From: Pelagibius litoralis
GTDB lineage: Bacteria > Pseudomonadota > Alphaproteobacteria > Kiloniellales > Kiloniellaceae
Reading direction: 5' to 3'
DNA: 64,000 nucleotides
NCBI RefSeq assembly: GCF_011683915.1
Contig: NZ_JAAQPH010000019.1
Span: forward strand, 40,786-104,785
The notes below the pieces were generated by a model. That model made no database searches. It saw only the letters and a list, made by a program, of their open reading frames with translations, and had not been told where the DNA came from. The translations under genes and the position numbers were made by a program. Below, piece after piece: positions 51,793 through 60,442 of the stretch. Numbering within the stretch: the stretch's first letter is position 1; each line of letters begins with the position of its first letter.

Positions 51793-53967
51793 ATGTCTGA
51801 ATTTCGTATCCTCAAGTCACACAATGAAGTGGCGCCCTTTCTGCATAAAGTTCGGGCGCTGGCCGATGCGAATCGCAACTCGTTGGGCTTTTTCCCAGAG
51901 GTTGTTTATCACGACCTGGCTGCCAAAGGCACTCTATGGATTGCACTTGATAACAGCTCGGAGTTGGCTGGCTTTTTGACATTTGGTGGTCGATATCTCC
52001 AGCTTGGAGTCAAGCAGCTCTTTGTTGATGAACGCTTTCGCGGGCAAAGGGTTGGAGCATTGCTCATTGGTGATTTAGCGAGGTACGCAGAAGAACGAGA
52101 TTATCTTTCAATAAAAGCCCGGGTGGCTTCCGATTTAAAGGAGAGCAACACGTTTTGGGAGCGCATGGGTTTCCAGTTGGTCAAAAGGGAAACGGGTGGC
52201 AAATCAAGGAAGCGGGAGATCCTTGTCCGCGTTCGGAGTCTACCGACCCGATCACTACTCAACCTGATGGATGCTGCGCGGGTCGATAATCTGAGTGCCA
52301 TTGACGCCCCAAAAATGCGCACAGAACTAACAAGATCCACCAAGCACTTCGCTATCGACCTGAACGTTTTCTTCGATATTGCTAAGAGCCGGGAGTACGC
52401 TGCCGACTCTGGACTATTGCTGGGGGCTGCAATGGCGGGGTTGATCAGACTCTCAGTTACCTCAGAGTTCCTATCAGAGTTGAAGCGTTCAGGATCAGAC
52501 GAGAAGGATGATCCAATTCTTCGGTTTGCAGAAACGCTTCCGGTTCTGCCGCGTCTTGGTGGCGAATCTGAAGACTTGGTCGAAAGGCTACGGCAAGTTG
52601 TATTCCCATATCGAGATGCGACGAAGCGTAGGGCTACTCAAGAGCGTTCGGATCTCGTGCACATTGCCTCTTCAATCCAGTGTCGGCTGGACGGTTTTGT
52701 AACGCGGGACAAGGCTCTACTTAATGCGGCAGATGCGATAAGAAGTGAGTTCAAAGTGGAGATTGTTGCGCCAGCCGATCTAGTTGACCCAAGTTTCGAC
52801 GACATGGGTTCTCCTTCCGCCATTAGCGTCACATCGAAAGACAACCAACAATTGGCAATCGTGCCTTTACCCTCTTCAGCAGAGAGAGAGGTAAGCAGTT
52901 TTCTATTGGCATGTGGGCAGGCCGAACCGCATGTACAGCGAGTTATTGGCCGCGGGACAACGGCCAGTCCCAGAGATGTCCACGTGGCCTATCTTGATAG
53001 AAAAGTTGTTGCTGTTGCGTCTTGGGATCGCCCGACTGCTTTGCATGAACGGCTCGACAGTCATATGATAGTTGATGAGTCGGTATCGATCGCTCAAAGG
53101 ATAATTGACCATTTTATCGAGTCGATTATTCGAATCTCGGCTCATCCCTCCGTGTCAAAAGCTCGCATCGAGATGCTTGCTGATCAGCCACTCACAATGA
53201 GTACTGTGCAGTCATGTGGTTTCGGAAACTTTCATCGGGAAGGTAGCTCTCTTTGGGTGGAGAAACCGATGGTGGGGCGCATCATCGCGGAAGGTAATTG
53301 GTCTGACGTTCGATCAAAGTTACTGAGAGTTACCGGCCTTGCACTACCGAGTGAGATGCCAGCCTTTGCAGAAGTAGGTGAGTCGGGAGTTGAATTACAC
53401 GATTCTTCGGGGCTCGGCGCGCGGCTTAGTTTTTTCGACCTTGAAACACTGCTATCTCCTGTTCTATGTTTGTTCTCCGGGCGTGACGGCCTGATTCTCC
53501 CAATTCGCCCCCATTTTGCTCGGGACTTGCTTGGCGATATAGGCAGGCAAATTGGTCTTTTGCCAACCATGGAGGCGGTCTTACGACTGGAAAGGGCCTA
53601 CTTCAGGTCACCCAGCGGGGTTTCCGTATTCAAGGTCGGGACTCCTGTCATTTTTTACGAATCTGGGTCTCACGGAGGTTCAAAGGCAGCTATCGGAGTA
53701 GCTAGGCTGACATACTCGGATGTGAGATCAGTTGAGGACGCATCAATCGCTTATGAACGCCAAGGCGCTCTTGATCGAAGAGAATTAACCGACCGATCAA
53801 AGCAAGATAGGGTCCATGTGATTACGTTCGACAACTTTAAAAAATTCGATGAGTTTGTTCCATATAGCCGGTTGGCAGAGCTAGTTAATCTGAAAGCCAA
53901 CCTTCAGGTGCCGCAACAAATCTCTGGTGATGTAATGGCTCAGATTTGTATGGGAGGTTTCAATTGA
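51793..53967 (+). CDS. GNAT-PIN fusion with C-terminal PUA/YTH-like domain (putative RNA-targeting toxin)
   Basis: A 724-residue multi-domain protein, AT-rich compared with its neighbours. Residues 1-148 form a GNAT acetyltransferase: LGVKQLFVDERFRGQRVGALLIGDLARYAEER carries the acetyl-CoA loop. Residues 184-330 form a PIN ribonuclease-like domain with the acidic set Asp189 (AIDLNVFF), Glu225 (SEFLSEL), Asp287 (RSDLVHIASS) and Asp306 (FVTRDKALL). Residues 355-490 look like a second, degenerate GNAT. The end (595-690) has the PUA/YTH/ASCH-like pattern FKVGTPVIFYESGS, KAAIGVARLTYSDV. A separate ASCH gene follows with a TTGA stop/start overlap. The architecture suggests RNA targeting; no function is proven. 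Confidence 0.72.
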   Translation: MSEFRILKSHNEVAPFLHKVRALADANRNSLGFFPEVVYHDLAAKGTLWIALDNSSELAGFLTFGGRYLQLGVKQLFVDERFRGQRVGALLIGDLARYAEERDYLSIKARVASDLKESNTFWERMGFQLVKRETGGKSRKREILVRVRSLPTRSLLNLMDAARVDNLSAIDAPKMRTELTRSTKHFAIDLNVFFDIAKSREYAADSGLLLGAAMAGLIRLSVTSEFLSELKRSGSDEKDDPILRFAETLPVLPRLGGESEDLVERLRQVVFPYRDATKRRATQERSDLVHIASSIQCRLDGFVTRDKALLNAADAIRSEFKVEIVAPADLVDPSFDDMGSPSAISVTSKDNQQLAIVPLPSSAEREVSSFLLACGQAEPHVQRVIGRGTTASPRDVHVAYLDRKVVAVASWDRPTALHERLDSHMIVDESVSIAQRIIDHFIESIIRISAHPSVSKARIEMLADQPLTMSTVQSCGFGNFHREGSSLWVEKPMVGRIIAEGNWSDVRSKLLRVTGLALPSEMPAFAEVGESGVELHDSSGLGARLSFFDLETLLSPVLCLFSGRDGLILPIRPHFARDLLGDIGRQIGLLPTMEAVLRLERAYFRSPSGVSVFKVGTPVIFYESGSHGGSKAAIGVARLTYSDVRSVEDASIAYERQGALDRRELTDRSKQDRVHVITFDNFKKFDEFVPYSRLAELVNLKANLQVPQQISGDVMAQICMGGFN

Positions 53968-54410
53968 GTTATCAGCCACCGGAAGCCGAAGCCTTGATAT
54001 CTATTCGTCCAGAGTATGTTGAAGCAATCATCGAAGGTCGGAAGACTGTCGAGTTCCGAAGACGTAATTTGAAGCTTGCTCCCAATTCGAGACTTTGGAT
54101 CTACAGCACTTTGCCTACCGCTGCTGTGACAGCCGTGGCTGTTGTTACGGGAGTAGATTCTGGCGCAGTAAACGCTATCTGGCGTCGTCACGGGAAGCGT
54201 GGGAGCATTGGCAAAGCTGATTTCAACAGATACTTCCTTGGAGTTGATCGGGCATTTGCAATAGAGATCAAGTGCGTCTCGGTTCTTTCGAACGGCATTG
54301 ATCTATCGTCATTACGGACGGTTGTTGACGGATTTCAACCACCACAGACATACGTAAGGGTGCCGCAAGGGCATCCGTTTCTGCCGCTGTTCGAAGGTGC
54401 TGTCGCCTAG
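53964..54410 (+). CDS. ASCH-domain protein, coupled partner of the GNAT-PIN gene
   Basis: A 148-residue protein built on an ASCH (PUA-like) fold: EALISIRPEYVEAIIEGRKTVEFRRRNL is the classical ASCH opening, and LWIYSTLPTAAVTAVAVVTGV the following strands. TTG at 53964 is the start, because GGGAGG (53952-53957) lies 6 nt upstream, and it overlaps the TGA stop of the GNAT-PIN gene (TTGA). ASCH domains bind RNA or nucleotides and occur in coactivators and toxin-related operons. It may be the RNA-recognition or antidote component. AT-rich like its partner. Confidence 0.8.
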   Translation: MSYQPPEAEALISIRPEYVEAIIEGRKTVEFRRRNLKLAPNSRLWIYSTLPTAAVTAVAVVTGVDSGAVNAIWRRHGKRGSIGKADFNRYFLGVDRAFAIEIKCVSVLSNGIDLSSLRTVVDGFQPPQTYVRVPQGHPFLPLFEGAVA

Positions 54411-54414
54411 GGCA

Positions 54415-54861
54415 TCAGATGCGCTGGACCTGTAGGACGGTGCCTTCGATGCCGACCACCTTTACCTTGGTGCCGGCGGGCAGGTCGTCGCCTTCGATCT
54501 TCCAGCGCGAATCGTCGATGTGGAGCAGGCCGTTGCCGTCGGTGATCGGCTCTTTCAGGGTGAAGGTGCGGCCGACGTAGCTGGCGCCGCGCCGGTTCAG
54601 CATCGGCTGGTCGCTCTGTGCCGCCGGGCGATTGCGCACGATGAACCGCCAGGCGACGATCGAAACCACCGAGACCGCGGCGAAGAGCAGCAGCTGCATC
54701 TGCCACATCAGTTCGGGGACCAGCAGCAGGACCAGGCCGACCACGCCGGCGGCGATCCCCATCCACAAAAAGACCGCGCCGGGGGCGAAAACCTCGATGC
54801 CGATCAGGAAGACCCCGATCACCCACCAGTTCCAGTATTCGATCTGTTCGAAGCTGATCAT
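54415..54861 (-). CDS. NfeD-family membrane protein
   Basis: A 148-residue short NfeD protein. Hydrophobic helices at about 10-30 and 33-70 ([49 protein letters not shown]) are followed by a small OB-like soluble domain, [51 protein letters not shown]. Its start overlaps the SPFH gene's stop by ATGA. NfeD and SPFH proteins commonly pair to form membrane microdomain complexes. The C-terminal part of this type lacks protease activity. Confidence 0.92.
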   Translation of the reverse strand: MISFEQIEYWNWWVIGVFLIGIEVFAPGAVFLWMGIAAGVVGLVLLLVPELMWQMQLLLFAAVSVVSIVAWRFIVRNRPAAQSDQPMLNRRGASYVGRTFTLKEPITDGNGLLHIDDSRWKIEGDDLPAGTKVKVVGIEGTVLQVQRI

Positions 54862-55904
54862 GCGCCTGCGCTCCCGCTGCCCGCTGAGCTGCCGCCCGCC
54901 GAACTGCCGCCTGCAGAGCCGCGGCCGCCACTGGTTCCGCCGCCGCTTGGCGCATCCCAGGGGCCCTTGGAGGCCTGGCGTTGCTCCATGGAATCGCGGG
55001 CGATCTCGGCGATGCCGCCGATCGCGCCGATGACCCCGGCGGCATCCACCGGCAGGAAGAAGGTCTTCTGGTTGGGCGAGTCGGCAAACTTGCCCAGGGC
55101 CTGGACATAGCTTTGAGCGACGAAGTAGTTCACGGCGTTCACGTCGCCGCGGGCGATGGCTTCGGAGACCATGGCCGTCGCCTTGGCCTCCGCTTCGGCC
55201 TCGCGTTCGCGGGCCTCGGCGTCGCGGAAAGCGGCTTCGCGGCGGCCCTCGGCGGCCAGGATCTGGGCCTGCTTCTCGCCTTCGGCCCGCAGCACCTCGG
55301 CCTGTCGGTCGCCCTCGGCCACCAGCACGGTGGCGCGCTTATCGCGTTCCGCCTTCATCTGCCGCGCCATGGAGTCCACCAGGTCGGCGGGCGGCGTGAT
55401 GTCCTTGATCTCGATACGGGTGACCTTCACGCCCCAGGGCTCGGTCGCATCGTCGACCACCTTCAGCAGGCGGTTGTTGATGTTGTCGCGGTTGGACAGA
55501 AGTTCGTCCAGGTCCATGGAGCCCATCACCGTACGGATGTTGGTCATGGTGAGGTTCAGGATGGCGCGTTCCAGATTGCGGACCTCATAGGCCGCCTGGG
55601 CGGCATTCAGAACCTGATAGAAGACCACGCCGTCGACCTGTACCAGGGCGTTGTCCCGGGTGATGACCTCCTGGGAGGGCACGTCGAGCACCGTCTCCAT
55701 CATGTTGAGCTGGGCGCCGATACGGTCGATGATGGGCACCACCACGCCCAGGCCGGGGGGCAGCGTCTTGGTGTAGCGGCCGAAACGCTCGACCGTATAG
55801 CCGTAGCCCTGGGGCACGGTCTTCACGCTCATGGTAACGATGATCACCGCCAGAACGACGATGGCGATCACCAGAATGCCGAAGCCGGAAATTTCAAATG
55901 GCAT
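54858..55904 (-). CDS. SPFH/band 7 stomatin-like protein (QmcA-type)
   Basis: A 348-residue membrane-anchored scaffold protein. One N-terminal helix ([21 protein letters not shown]) precedes the band 7/SPFH domain with [51 protein letters not shown] and [28 protein letters not shown] coiled coil of Ala/Glu-rich heptads (about 185-250) follows. The C-terminus is a Gly/Ser/Ala repeat ([20 protein letters not shown]). GGGGAG precedes the ATG. It is coupled with nfeD and likely forms inner-membrane microdomain rings. Confidence 0.94.
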   Translation of the reverse strand: MPFEISGFGILVIAIVVLAVIIVTMSVKTVPQGYGYTVERFGRYTKTLPPGLGVVVPIIDRIGAQLNMMETVLDVPSQEVITRDNALVQVDGVVFYQVLNAAQAAYEVRNLERAILNLTMTNIRTVMGSMDLDELLSNRDNINNRLLKVVDDATEPWGVKVTRIEIKDITPPADLVDSMARQMKAERDKRATVLVAEGDRQAEVLRAEGEKQAQILAAEGRREAAFRDAEAREREAEAEAKATAMVSEAIARGDVNAVNYFVAQSYVQALGKFADSPNQKTFFLPVDAAGVIGAIGGIAEIARDSMEQRQASKGPWDAPSGGGTSGGRGSAGGSSAGGSSAGSGSAGA

Positions 55905-56316
55905 GGTCTTGGGGTCTCCCCTCCATGAGTCGGTTTGCTGCGGGTCGGTTTTGCCGCAGGTCGGTTTACTGTTGGCCGCCTGTCGCCGTCAAAGCCCGTC
56001 ACGTCAGCCCCGCCGCGCCAAAGCGAGGGGACTATCGGTCTGGTTCCAGGCCGCCGGCGTCAATCTATCCTGTGTTGAGTGCCGGGGGAAAGCACCGGGT
56101 TTTGCTGCACTGCAATGATCCGACGGATCGGCAAAACGATGCCGCTGACGCAGGCTTGGTAGACCGAATTAACCAACTTGCAATGCCGTTTTGGCACTAT
56201 ACATTGCGCTTCACTTATCCCTATTGTTGACAGTGTCTTGGCAGGATTCGTGCGGAGTCGCGCGATGACGAGCGTAGGATGACCGAGACGTTTTCAAGTT
56301 GAGAGGCTTGATCCTG
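55905..56316. other. Spacer upstream of SPFH and DUF4170 genes with GTCGGTTT repeats
   Basis: The 412-bp divergent spacer has three direct copies of GTCGGTTT at 55929-55936, 55944-55951 and 55960-55967, 15 and 16 bp apart, close to the SPFH start. A TTGACA at about 56227 could be a -35 box for the DUF4170 gene, without a clear -10. A CCGGG-type inverted pair lies around 56080-56100. No gene is supported. Confidence 0.4.
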
Positions 56317-56529
56317 ATGTTGCAGTACTATGTTGTCGGCGGTGAATACAAGGACACCCGGTTCCGTGAGGCCGTCGGCGGAAATGAGGAATGGTTTGGT
56401 CCCTTCACCGACTATGAAGCGGCGAAGGAAGAATGGGCCAAGCATGCCTGGCAGACGGTCGATCATTGCACGACCCGTTATCGGATCGAATGCATCGACA
56501 ATGACGGGCCGCCGCCCTGCACCGACTGA
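56317..56529 (+). CDS. DUF4170 family protein
   Basis: A 70-residue protein that matches the small DUF4170 family: LQYYVVGGEYKDTRF, EWFGPFTDYEAAKEEWAKHAWQTVDHCTTRYRIE. The ATG at 56317 is the likely start; a TTG at 56299 is also in frame. In many Alphaproteobacteria DUF4170 lies next to the DUF374 acyltransferase and waaA in the lipid A cluster; here it is about 14 kb away from that cluster. Its function is unknown. Confidence 0.88.
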   Translation: MLQYYVVGGEYKDTRFREAVGGNEEWFGPFTDYEAAKEEWAKHAWQTVDHCTTRYRIECIDNDGPPPCTD

Positions 56530-56650
56530 GTTGATCCCGGGTGCTTTGTCCCGGGTGACGTCTTATTCGGGCGGGTCGATCTGAAAATGGTTTGTGCGGG
56601 CGTTCGGCGCCGGCACGCGAACGAAGCCGTTATCCTAGGCTCTGGACCCT

Positions 56651-57412
56651 ATGCCCTGGCCCCTTCCCAGCAGTGACCAAGCGCGCCTGACCCTGGCGAA
56701 GGGCTATCCCTATGCGGCGCCGGCGGGGTCCTACCTCTATCGCGATGGCGAGACGCGGGCCTTGGATGGCGGAGCAGACGCTGGCCTGCTGCGCGACCGG
56801 GTGCCGGTCATCGCCCATGGCTCCAACCGGGCGCCGGAGCAGTTGCACCGCAAGTTCTCGCATCTGGCGGGCGCGGCTTCGGAGATCCCGGTGACCCGCG
56901 CGGTGCTGGCCGATCATGACGTCGTTTACTCGGCCCATATGACGCGCTACGGCGCCGTCTCAGCCACCCTGCACACGGCACCAGGCACCCGGGTGACGGT
57001 CTTCGTCACCTGGCTGAGCGAGGCCCAGTTGCCGCGGATGCACGAGACCGAACTGGGCCTGGGCAACTACGGCTACGGTCGCATGGACGACATCGCCCTG
57101 GCGATCGAGGGTGGCCCGGAAATCTCCGAGGCCTATGCCTATCTCTCGGTCCACGGCTGCCTGGCCGATCCCGAGGCGGCGGCTTTGCCCGTGGCGCTGG
57201 CCGCGGTGCCGGCGGAGGACCGGGTCCATCGTTCCCTCGATCAGGAGTCCGCCCTGGCGCTGCTGCGCGACCGCCACGAACCGGCGGCGGAACTGGACGG
57301 CATGATCCTCTCCAACATTGCCGACACCGACAAGCGCCGCCGTCTTATCAAGGCCCTGCAGGACACCGCCGTGCCCTGGCAGGTCCCCGGCTTCGAGCTG
57401 CTGCAGCGCTGA
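56651..57412 (+). CDS. Conserved protein with gamma-glutamylcyclotransferase-like start motif
   Basis: A 253-residue protein not firmly recognised. PVIAHGSNRAPEQLHRKFSHL (about residues 51-72) resembles the YGSN-type opening of the gamma-glutamylcyclotransferase-like fold. VYSAHMTRYGAVSATLHTAPGTRVTVFVTWLSEAQLPRMHETE also fits that fold's barrel, so a gamma-glutamyl cyclotransferase-like hydrolase is plausible. There are no signal or membrane segments. It ends with DTAVPWQVPGFELLQR. It is convergent with the GlxA-type regulator gene. Confidence 0.6.
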   Translation: MPWPLPSSDQARLTLAKGYPYAAPAGSYLYRDGETRALDGGADAGLLRDRVPVIAHGSNRAPEQLHRKFSHLAGAASEIPVTRAVLADHDVVYSAHMTRYGAVSATLHTAPGTRVTVFVTWLSEAQLPRMHETELGLGNYGYGRMDDIALAIEGGPEISEAYAYLSVHGCLADPEAAALPVALAAVPAEDRVHRSLDQESALALLRDRHEPAAELDGMILSNIADTDKRRRLIKALQDTAVPWQVPGFELLQR

Positions 57413-57415
57413 GCG

Positions 57416-58465
57416 CTAAACCGTTTCCGTCAACTTTGCCGCGCTTCGGAAGCGGCCGCGGTAATGATTCGGGCTGACGCCCAGATTGCGGACGAAGGCG
57501 CGGCGCATGATTTCCGCCGAGCTGAAGCCCGCCGCCGCGGCGACCTGTTCCACCGGATCGCTGCTCTGTTCCAGGCGCCGCCGCGCCGCCTCCAGGCGGA
57601 CCGACTCAACGAAACGCCCCGGCGTCTCGCCGGCATCGCGGGCGAAAGCGCGGGCAAAGTTGCGCGGGCTCATGCCGGCGCGCGCGGCCAGCGCGACCAC
57701 GGAAAGATCGGCGGTAATGTTCCCGGCAATCCAGTGCTGCAGTTCCTGGATGCGTCCGCCGGAACTGGTCTCGGCACGCAGCGGCGTCGAGAACTGGGAT
57801 TGTCCGCCCGGCCGCTTGAGGAACAGCACCAGCTCCCGCGCCACGGCCAGGGCCAGGTCGGGGCCGTGATCCAACTCCACCATCGCCAGGGCCATATCCA
57901 TGCCGGCGCTGACCCCGGCCGACGACCAGAGCTTGCCGTGGCGCATGAAGATCGCATCGGGCTCCAGGGTGATGCCCTGATAGCGCTGCTGCAGGTCTTC
58001 GGCCCAACGCCAGTGGGTGGTCGTGGTGCGGCCGTCCAGGGCGCCGATCTCGGCCAGCAGATAGGCCCCGGTGCAGACCGAGCCGACCCGCCCGGCGGCG
58101 GCCGCCGCCTTGGTCAGCCAGGCCAGGGTTTCCCGGTCCTTCAGGGCCTGGCGCCGCCCGGCGCCGCCGCAGACGATCAGGCTGTCCATGGCCGAGAAGT
58201 CGCTGGAGAAATCCTTCGTCGCCTGCAGGGTCAGCCCCTGGTCTGACGGCAGCGGGCCCTTGGCCTTGGCAACCAGTTCCACCGAATAGAGATCGTCGAT
58301 GCCGAATTCGGCGGCCAGGTGCTGTGCGGCGGAAAAGACCTGGAACGGTCCGGACATGTCCAGCAGGTTGGCGTTGGGGTAGCCCAGCACCCAGACGGTC
58401 TGCCGGGCCTGCGGCGCCAGGATCTGATCGCGCGTCAGGTGGTGCGGTTTGCGGATTTCCTCCAC
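57416..58465 (-). CDS. GlxA-family AraC-type transcriptional regulator
   Basis: A 349-residue regulator with an N-terminal DJ-1/PfpI-like (class I amidotransferase fold) sensor (about 20-200; VWVLGYPNANLLDMSGPFQVFSAAQHL, VCTGAYLLAEIGALDGR) and a C-terminal AraC double HTH (about 235-335; VVALAARAGMSPRNFARAF and VAAAAGFSSAEIMRRAFVRNLGVSPNHY). The family regulates catabolic or stress genes after binding an unknown metabolite. The DJ-1 Cys is in the elbow position VCTGA. Its gene is followed by a DUF3047 gene in divergent orientation. Confidence 0.92.
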   Translation of the reverse strand: MEEIRKPHHLTRDQILAPQARQTVWVLGYPNANLLDMSGPFQVFSAAQHLAAEFGIDDLYSVELVAKAKGPLPSDQGLTLQATKDFSSDFSAMDSLIVCGGAGRRQALKDRETLAWLTKAAAAAGRVGSVCTGAYLLAEIGALDGRTTTTHWRWAEDLQQRYQGITLEPDAIFMRHGKLWSSAGVSAGMDMALAMVELDHGPDLALAVARELVLFLKRPGGQSQFSTPLRAETSSGGRIQELQHWIAGNITADLSVVALAARAGMSPRNFARAFARDAGETPGRFVESVRLEAARRRLEQSSDPVEQVAAAAGFSSAEIMRRAFVRNLGVSPNHYRGRFRSAAKLTETV

Positions 58466-58616
58466 GTCTTTCCCGCCTTTGATGTTTGCCCGTCTGCATA
58501 ACTATCCCCGTGACCGGGGTTGTCTGCAATGACAAAGACCCCACGAATACGGCCAAATCGATTCACCTCTCGCCGCCGGTGCTGGCCTCCGGCAGGGGCT
58601 TCGCTATAGTGCGCGA

Positions 58617-59333
58617 ATGTTGGGATTCTCATCGCGCGCGGGTTTGGCCGCGCTGTTTCTCGCCGCGTTGGCCGCCTGCGAACTGCCGCCGGCGGAGACG
58701 GCCGGGCGCTTCGACCGCAAGGTTACCTTGTTCAATCCGGCGGAATCGATTCAGCAGGGCTGGATCGAGATGCCCCTGGTCGGCCTCACCGAGTACCGGC
58801 TGTCCTCACTGAACGAGCGCCTGTCGATCCGTGCCGTCGGCAAGCGTTCGGCCTCCGGCCTTGTGCTGCCGGTGGAATTCGACCCGAACGACTGCCCGGT
58901 GATCGAATGGTCCTGGCGGCTCGAGGCGATACAGGAATCGGCCAGCCTGACGGAGAAGGACCGCGAGGACGTGGCGGCCTCGCTCTACGTCATGTTCGGC
59001 GACCCGGTATCCTTCTCCGCGCCCAGGAAGGTGCCGACCCTGCGCTATGTCTGGACCAATTCACGCCAGCAGATCGAGGATATCGTCGACTCGCCCTACC
59101 TGCCGGGCGTGGTGCGCTCCATCATCATCGAAACCGGTATCGTCAGCACCGCGACCTGGGTGGATGAGAAGCGCGACCTCCTGGCCGACTATCAGGCGGC
59201 CTTCGGCGGCAAGCCGAAGGACTCGGTCTATGCCGTCGCCATCTTCACCGACAACGACCAGACCGGCGAGCCGGTGGAGGCGCATTACGGCGCCGCCAAC
59301 CTGTTCTGCCGGGGCACCGCCAACCCTTCTTGA
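58617..59333 (+). CDS. DUF3047 lipoprotein
   Basis: A 238-residue protein of the DUF3047 family. The signal peptide LAALFLAALAACELPP ends in a lipobox (LAAC), suggesting an outer-membrane lipoprotein. The DUF3047 core is visible as EYRLSSLNERLSIRAVGKRSASGL, VIEWSWRLEAI, DVAASLYVMFG, LRYVWTN and VYAVAIFTDNDQTGEPVEAHYGA. The family is a beta-sandwich of unknown role, perhaps carbohydrate binding. It is expressed as a single gene. Confidence 0.86.
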   Translation: MLGFSSRAGLAALFLAALAACELPPAETAGRFDRKVTLFNPAESIQQGWIEMPLVGLTEYRLSSLNERLSIRAVGKRSASGLVLPVEFDPNDCPVIEWSWRLEAIQESASLTEKDREDVAASLYVMFGDPVSFSAPRKVPTLRYVWTNSRQQIEDIVDSPYLPGVVRSIIIETGIVSTATWVDEKRDLLADYQAAFGGKPKDSVYAVAIFTDNDQTGEPVEAHYGAANLFCRGTANPS

Positions 59334-59408
59334 TGCAGCTCAATGCGGCTTTGCCGGCGCAGCCGTAGTGTTTGACGGTGGGGTTGGCTGCTCTGGAGAA
59401 AGGTGCTG

Positions 59409-59744
59409 ATGATGAAGAGATTGATCGGTCTGATCGGCGCGGGACTATTCATGCCTGTCCTCTCCGTGGCGGCGCAGGCGCAGGAATATGGCCCTTATAA
59501 CCATCCCCATGCCTGGGGTGGCGGCTGGGGCGGTATGATCTTCGGTCCCTTGATGATGATCGCTTTCCTGGCGGTGGTGGTGGTGCTGGTGGTTCTCGCG
59601 ATCCGCTGGGTTTCGGGTGCCGGCCACGTAGCGGCCGCCGGGGCCGGCCGGATGAGTGCGCTCGATGTGCTGAAGGACCGCTTTGCGCGCGGCGAGATCG
59701 ACAAGCAGGAGTACGAAGAAAGGCGCCGGGTTCTGTCAGACTGA
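59409..59744 (+). CDS. Small SHOCT-domain membrane protein
   Basis: A 111-residue protein with a signal-like first helix (LIGLIGAGLFMPVLSVAAQA), a His/Trp/Gly-rich segment, a transmembrane helix (MMIAFLAVVVVLVVLAIRWV) and a C-terminal SHOCT motif: SALDVLKDRFARGEIDKQEYEERRRVL. GGAGAAAGG upstream marks the ATG at 59409. SHOCT motifs mediate oligomerisation or binding in many small membrane proteins. Function is not known. It is convergent with the methyltransferase gene, 2 bp between the stops. Confidence 0.85.
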   Translation: MMKRLIGLIGAGLFMPVLSVAAQAQEYGPYNHPHAWGGGWGGMIFGPLMMIAFLAVVVVLVVLAIRWVSGAGHVAAAGAGRMSALDVLKDRFARGEIDKQEYEERRRVLSD

Positions 59745-59746
59745 AC

Positions 59747-60442
59747 TCAGCCGACCGGGCCGAGTTCTTCGCTTTTCGCTGAACCGGCGACCTTCCAGAC
59801 CACGGCGTTGCGCACGTCGGTGTCTTCCAGTTCGCGGCTGGTCTTCACCGCATAGCCGATGATGCGCTCCAGCCCTTCGCGCGGCAGGTAGGTGCGGCCC
59901 GGATCGCCCAGCAGCACCAGGCAGTCTGCGTTCGAAAGGCTGCGCAGCCAGGCGGTGATTCGCTCCGCCGCCGGGCGCTCGTAGCAGACGTCGCCCGCCA
60001 GCACGACATCCCAGCCCTGGTTATCCCGGCCGACCATGTCCTCTTCCCGCACCGTGATCTGGGTATCGTTGGCGGCAGCGTTCAGGCGGCAGGCCGCGGC
60101 GGCAAAGGCGTCAATCTCCACCGCCTCGACAGATGTCGCCCCGGCCAGCCTGGCGGCGATCCCCTGCACCCCCGATCCGGCGGCGAAGTCCAGCACCCGC
60201 TTGCCCCTGACCATCTCCGGGTGATCCAGCAGGTAGCGTGCCAGCGCCTGGCCGCCGGCCCAGGCGAAGGCCCAGAACGGCGGCGGCAGGCCTTCGCGGG
60301 CCAGTTCCTCCTCCGTCGCCTGCCACAGCGGCACCACCTCCGAAGCAAGGTAGAGCTGGATCTCCGGCACCAGGGGCGTGCCCTGCAGCTCTGTGTTGGC
60401 GCGGATGAAATCTTCCGGTGCGCAGCGCCCGGCAGGGCTCAC
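59747..60442 (-). CDS. Class I SAM-dependent methyltransferase (ETF-beta KMT/METTL20-like)
   Basis: A 231-residue methyltransferase. The start is GTG at 60442, overlapping the ubiA TGA stop as GTGA; further upstream the frame only extends inside ubiA. Motifs are LDFAAGSGVQGIAARLAGATSVEAVEID (SAM site), WDVVLAGDVCYE and CLVLLGDPGRTYLP, the pattern of the bacterial METTL20-type group that methylates the electron-transfer flavoprotein beta subunit. Coupling to ubiA fits a link between ETF and the ubiquinone pool. Other substrates are possible. Confidence 0.84.
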   Translation of the reverse strand: MSPAGRCAPEDFIRANTELQGTPLVPEIQLYLASEVVPLWQATEEELAREGLPPPFWAFAWAGGQALARYLLDHPEMVRGKRVLDFAAGSGVQGIAARLAGATSVEAVEIDAFAAAACRLNAAANDTQITVREEDMVGRDNQGWDVVLAGDVCYERPAAERITAWLRSLSNADCLVLLGDPGRTYLPREGLERIIGYAVKTSRELEDTDVRNAVVWKVAGSAKSEELGPVG

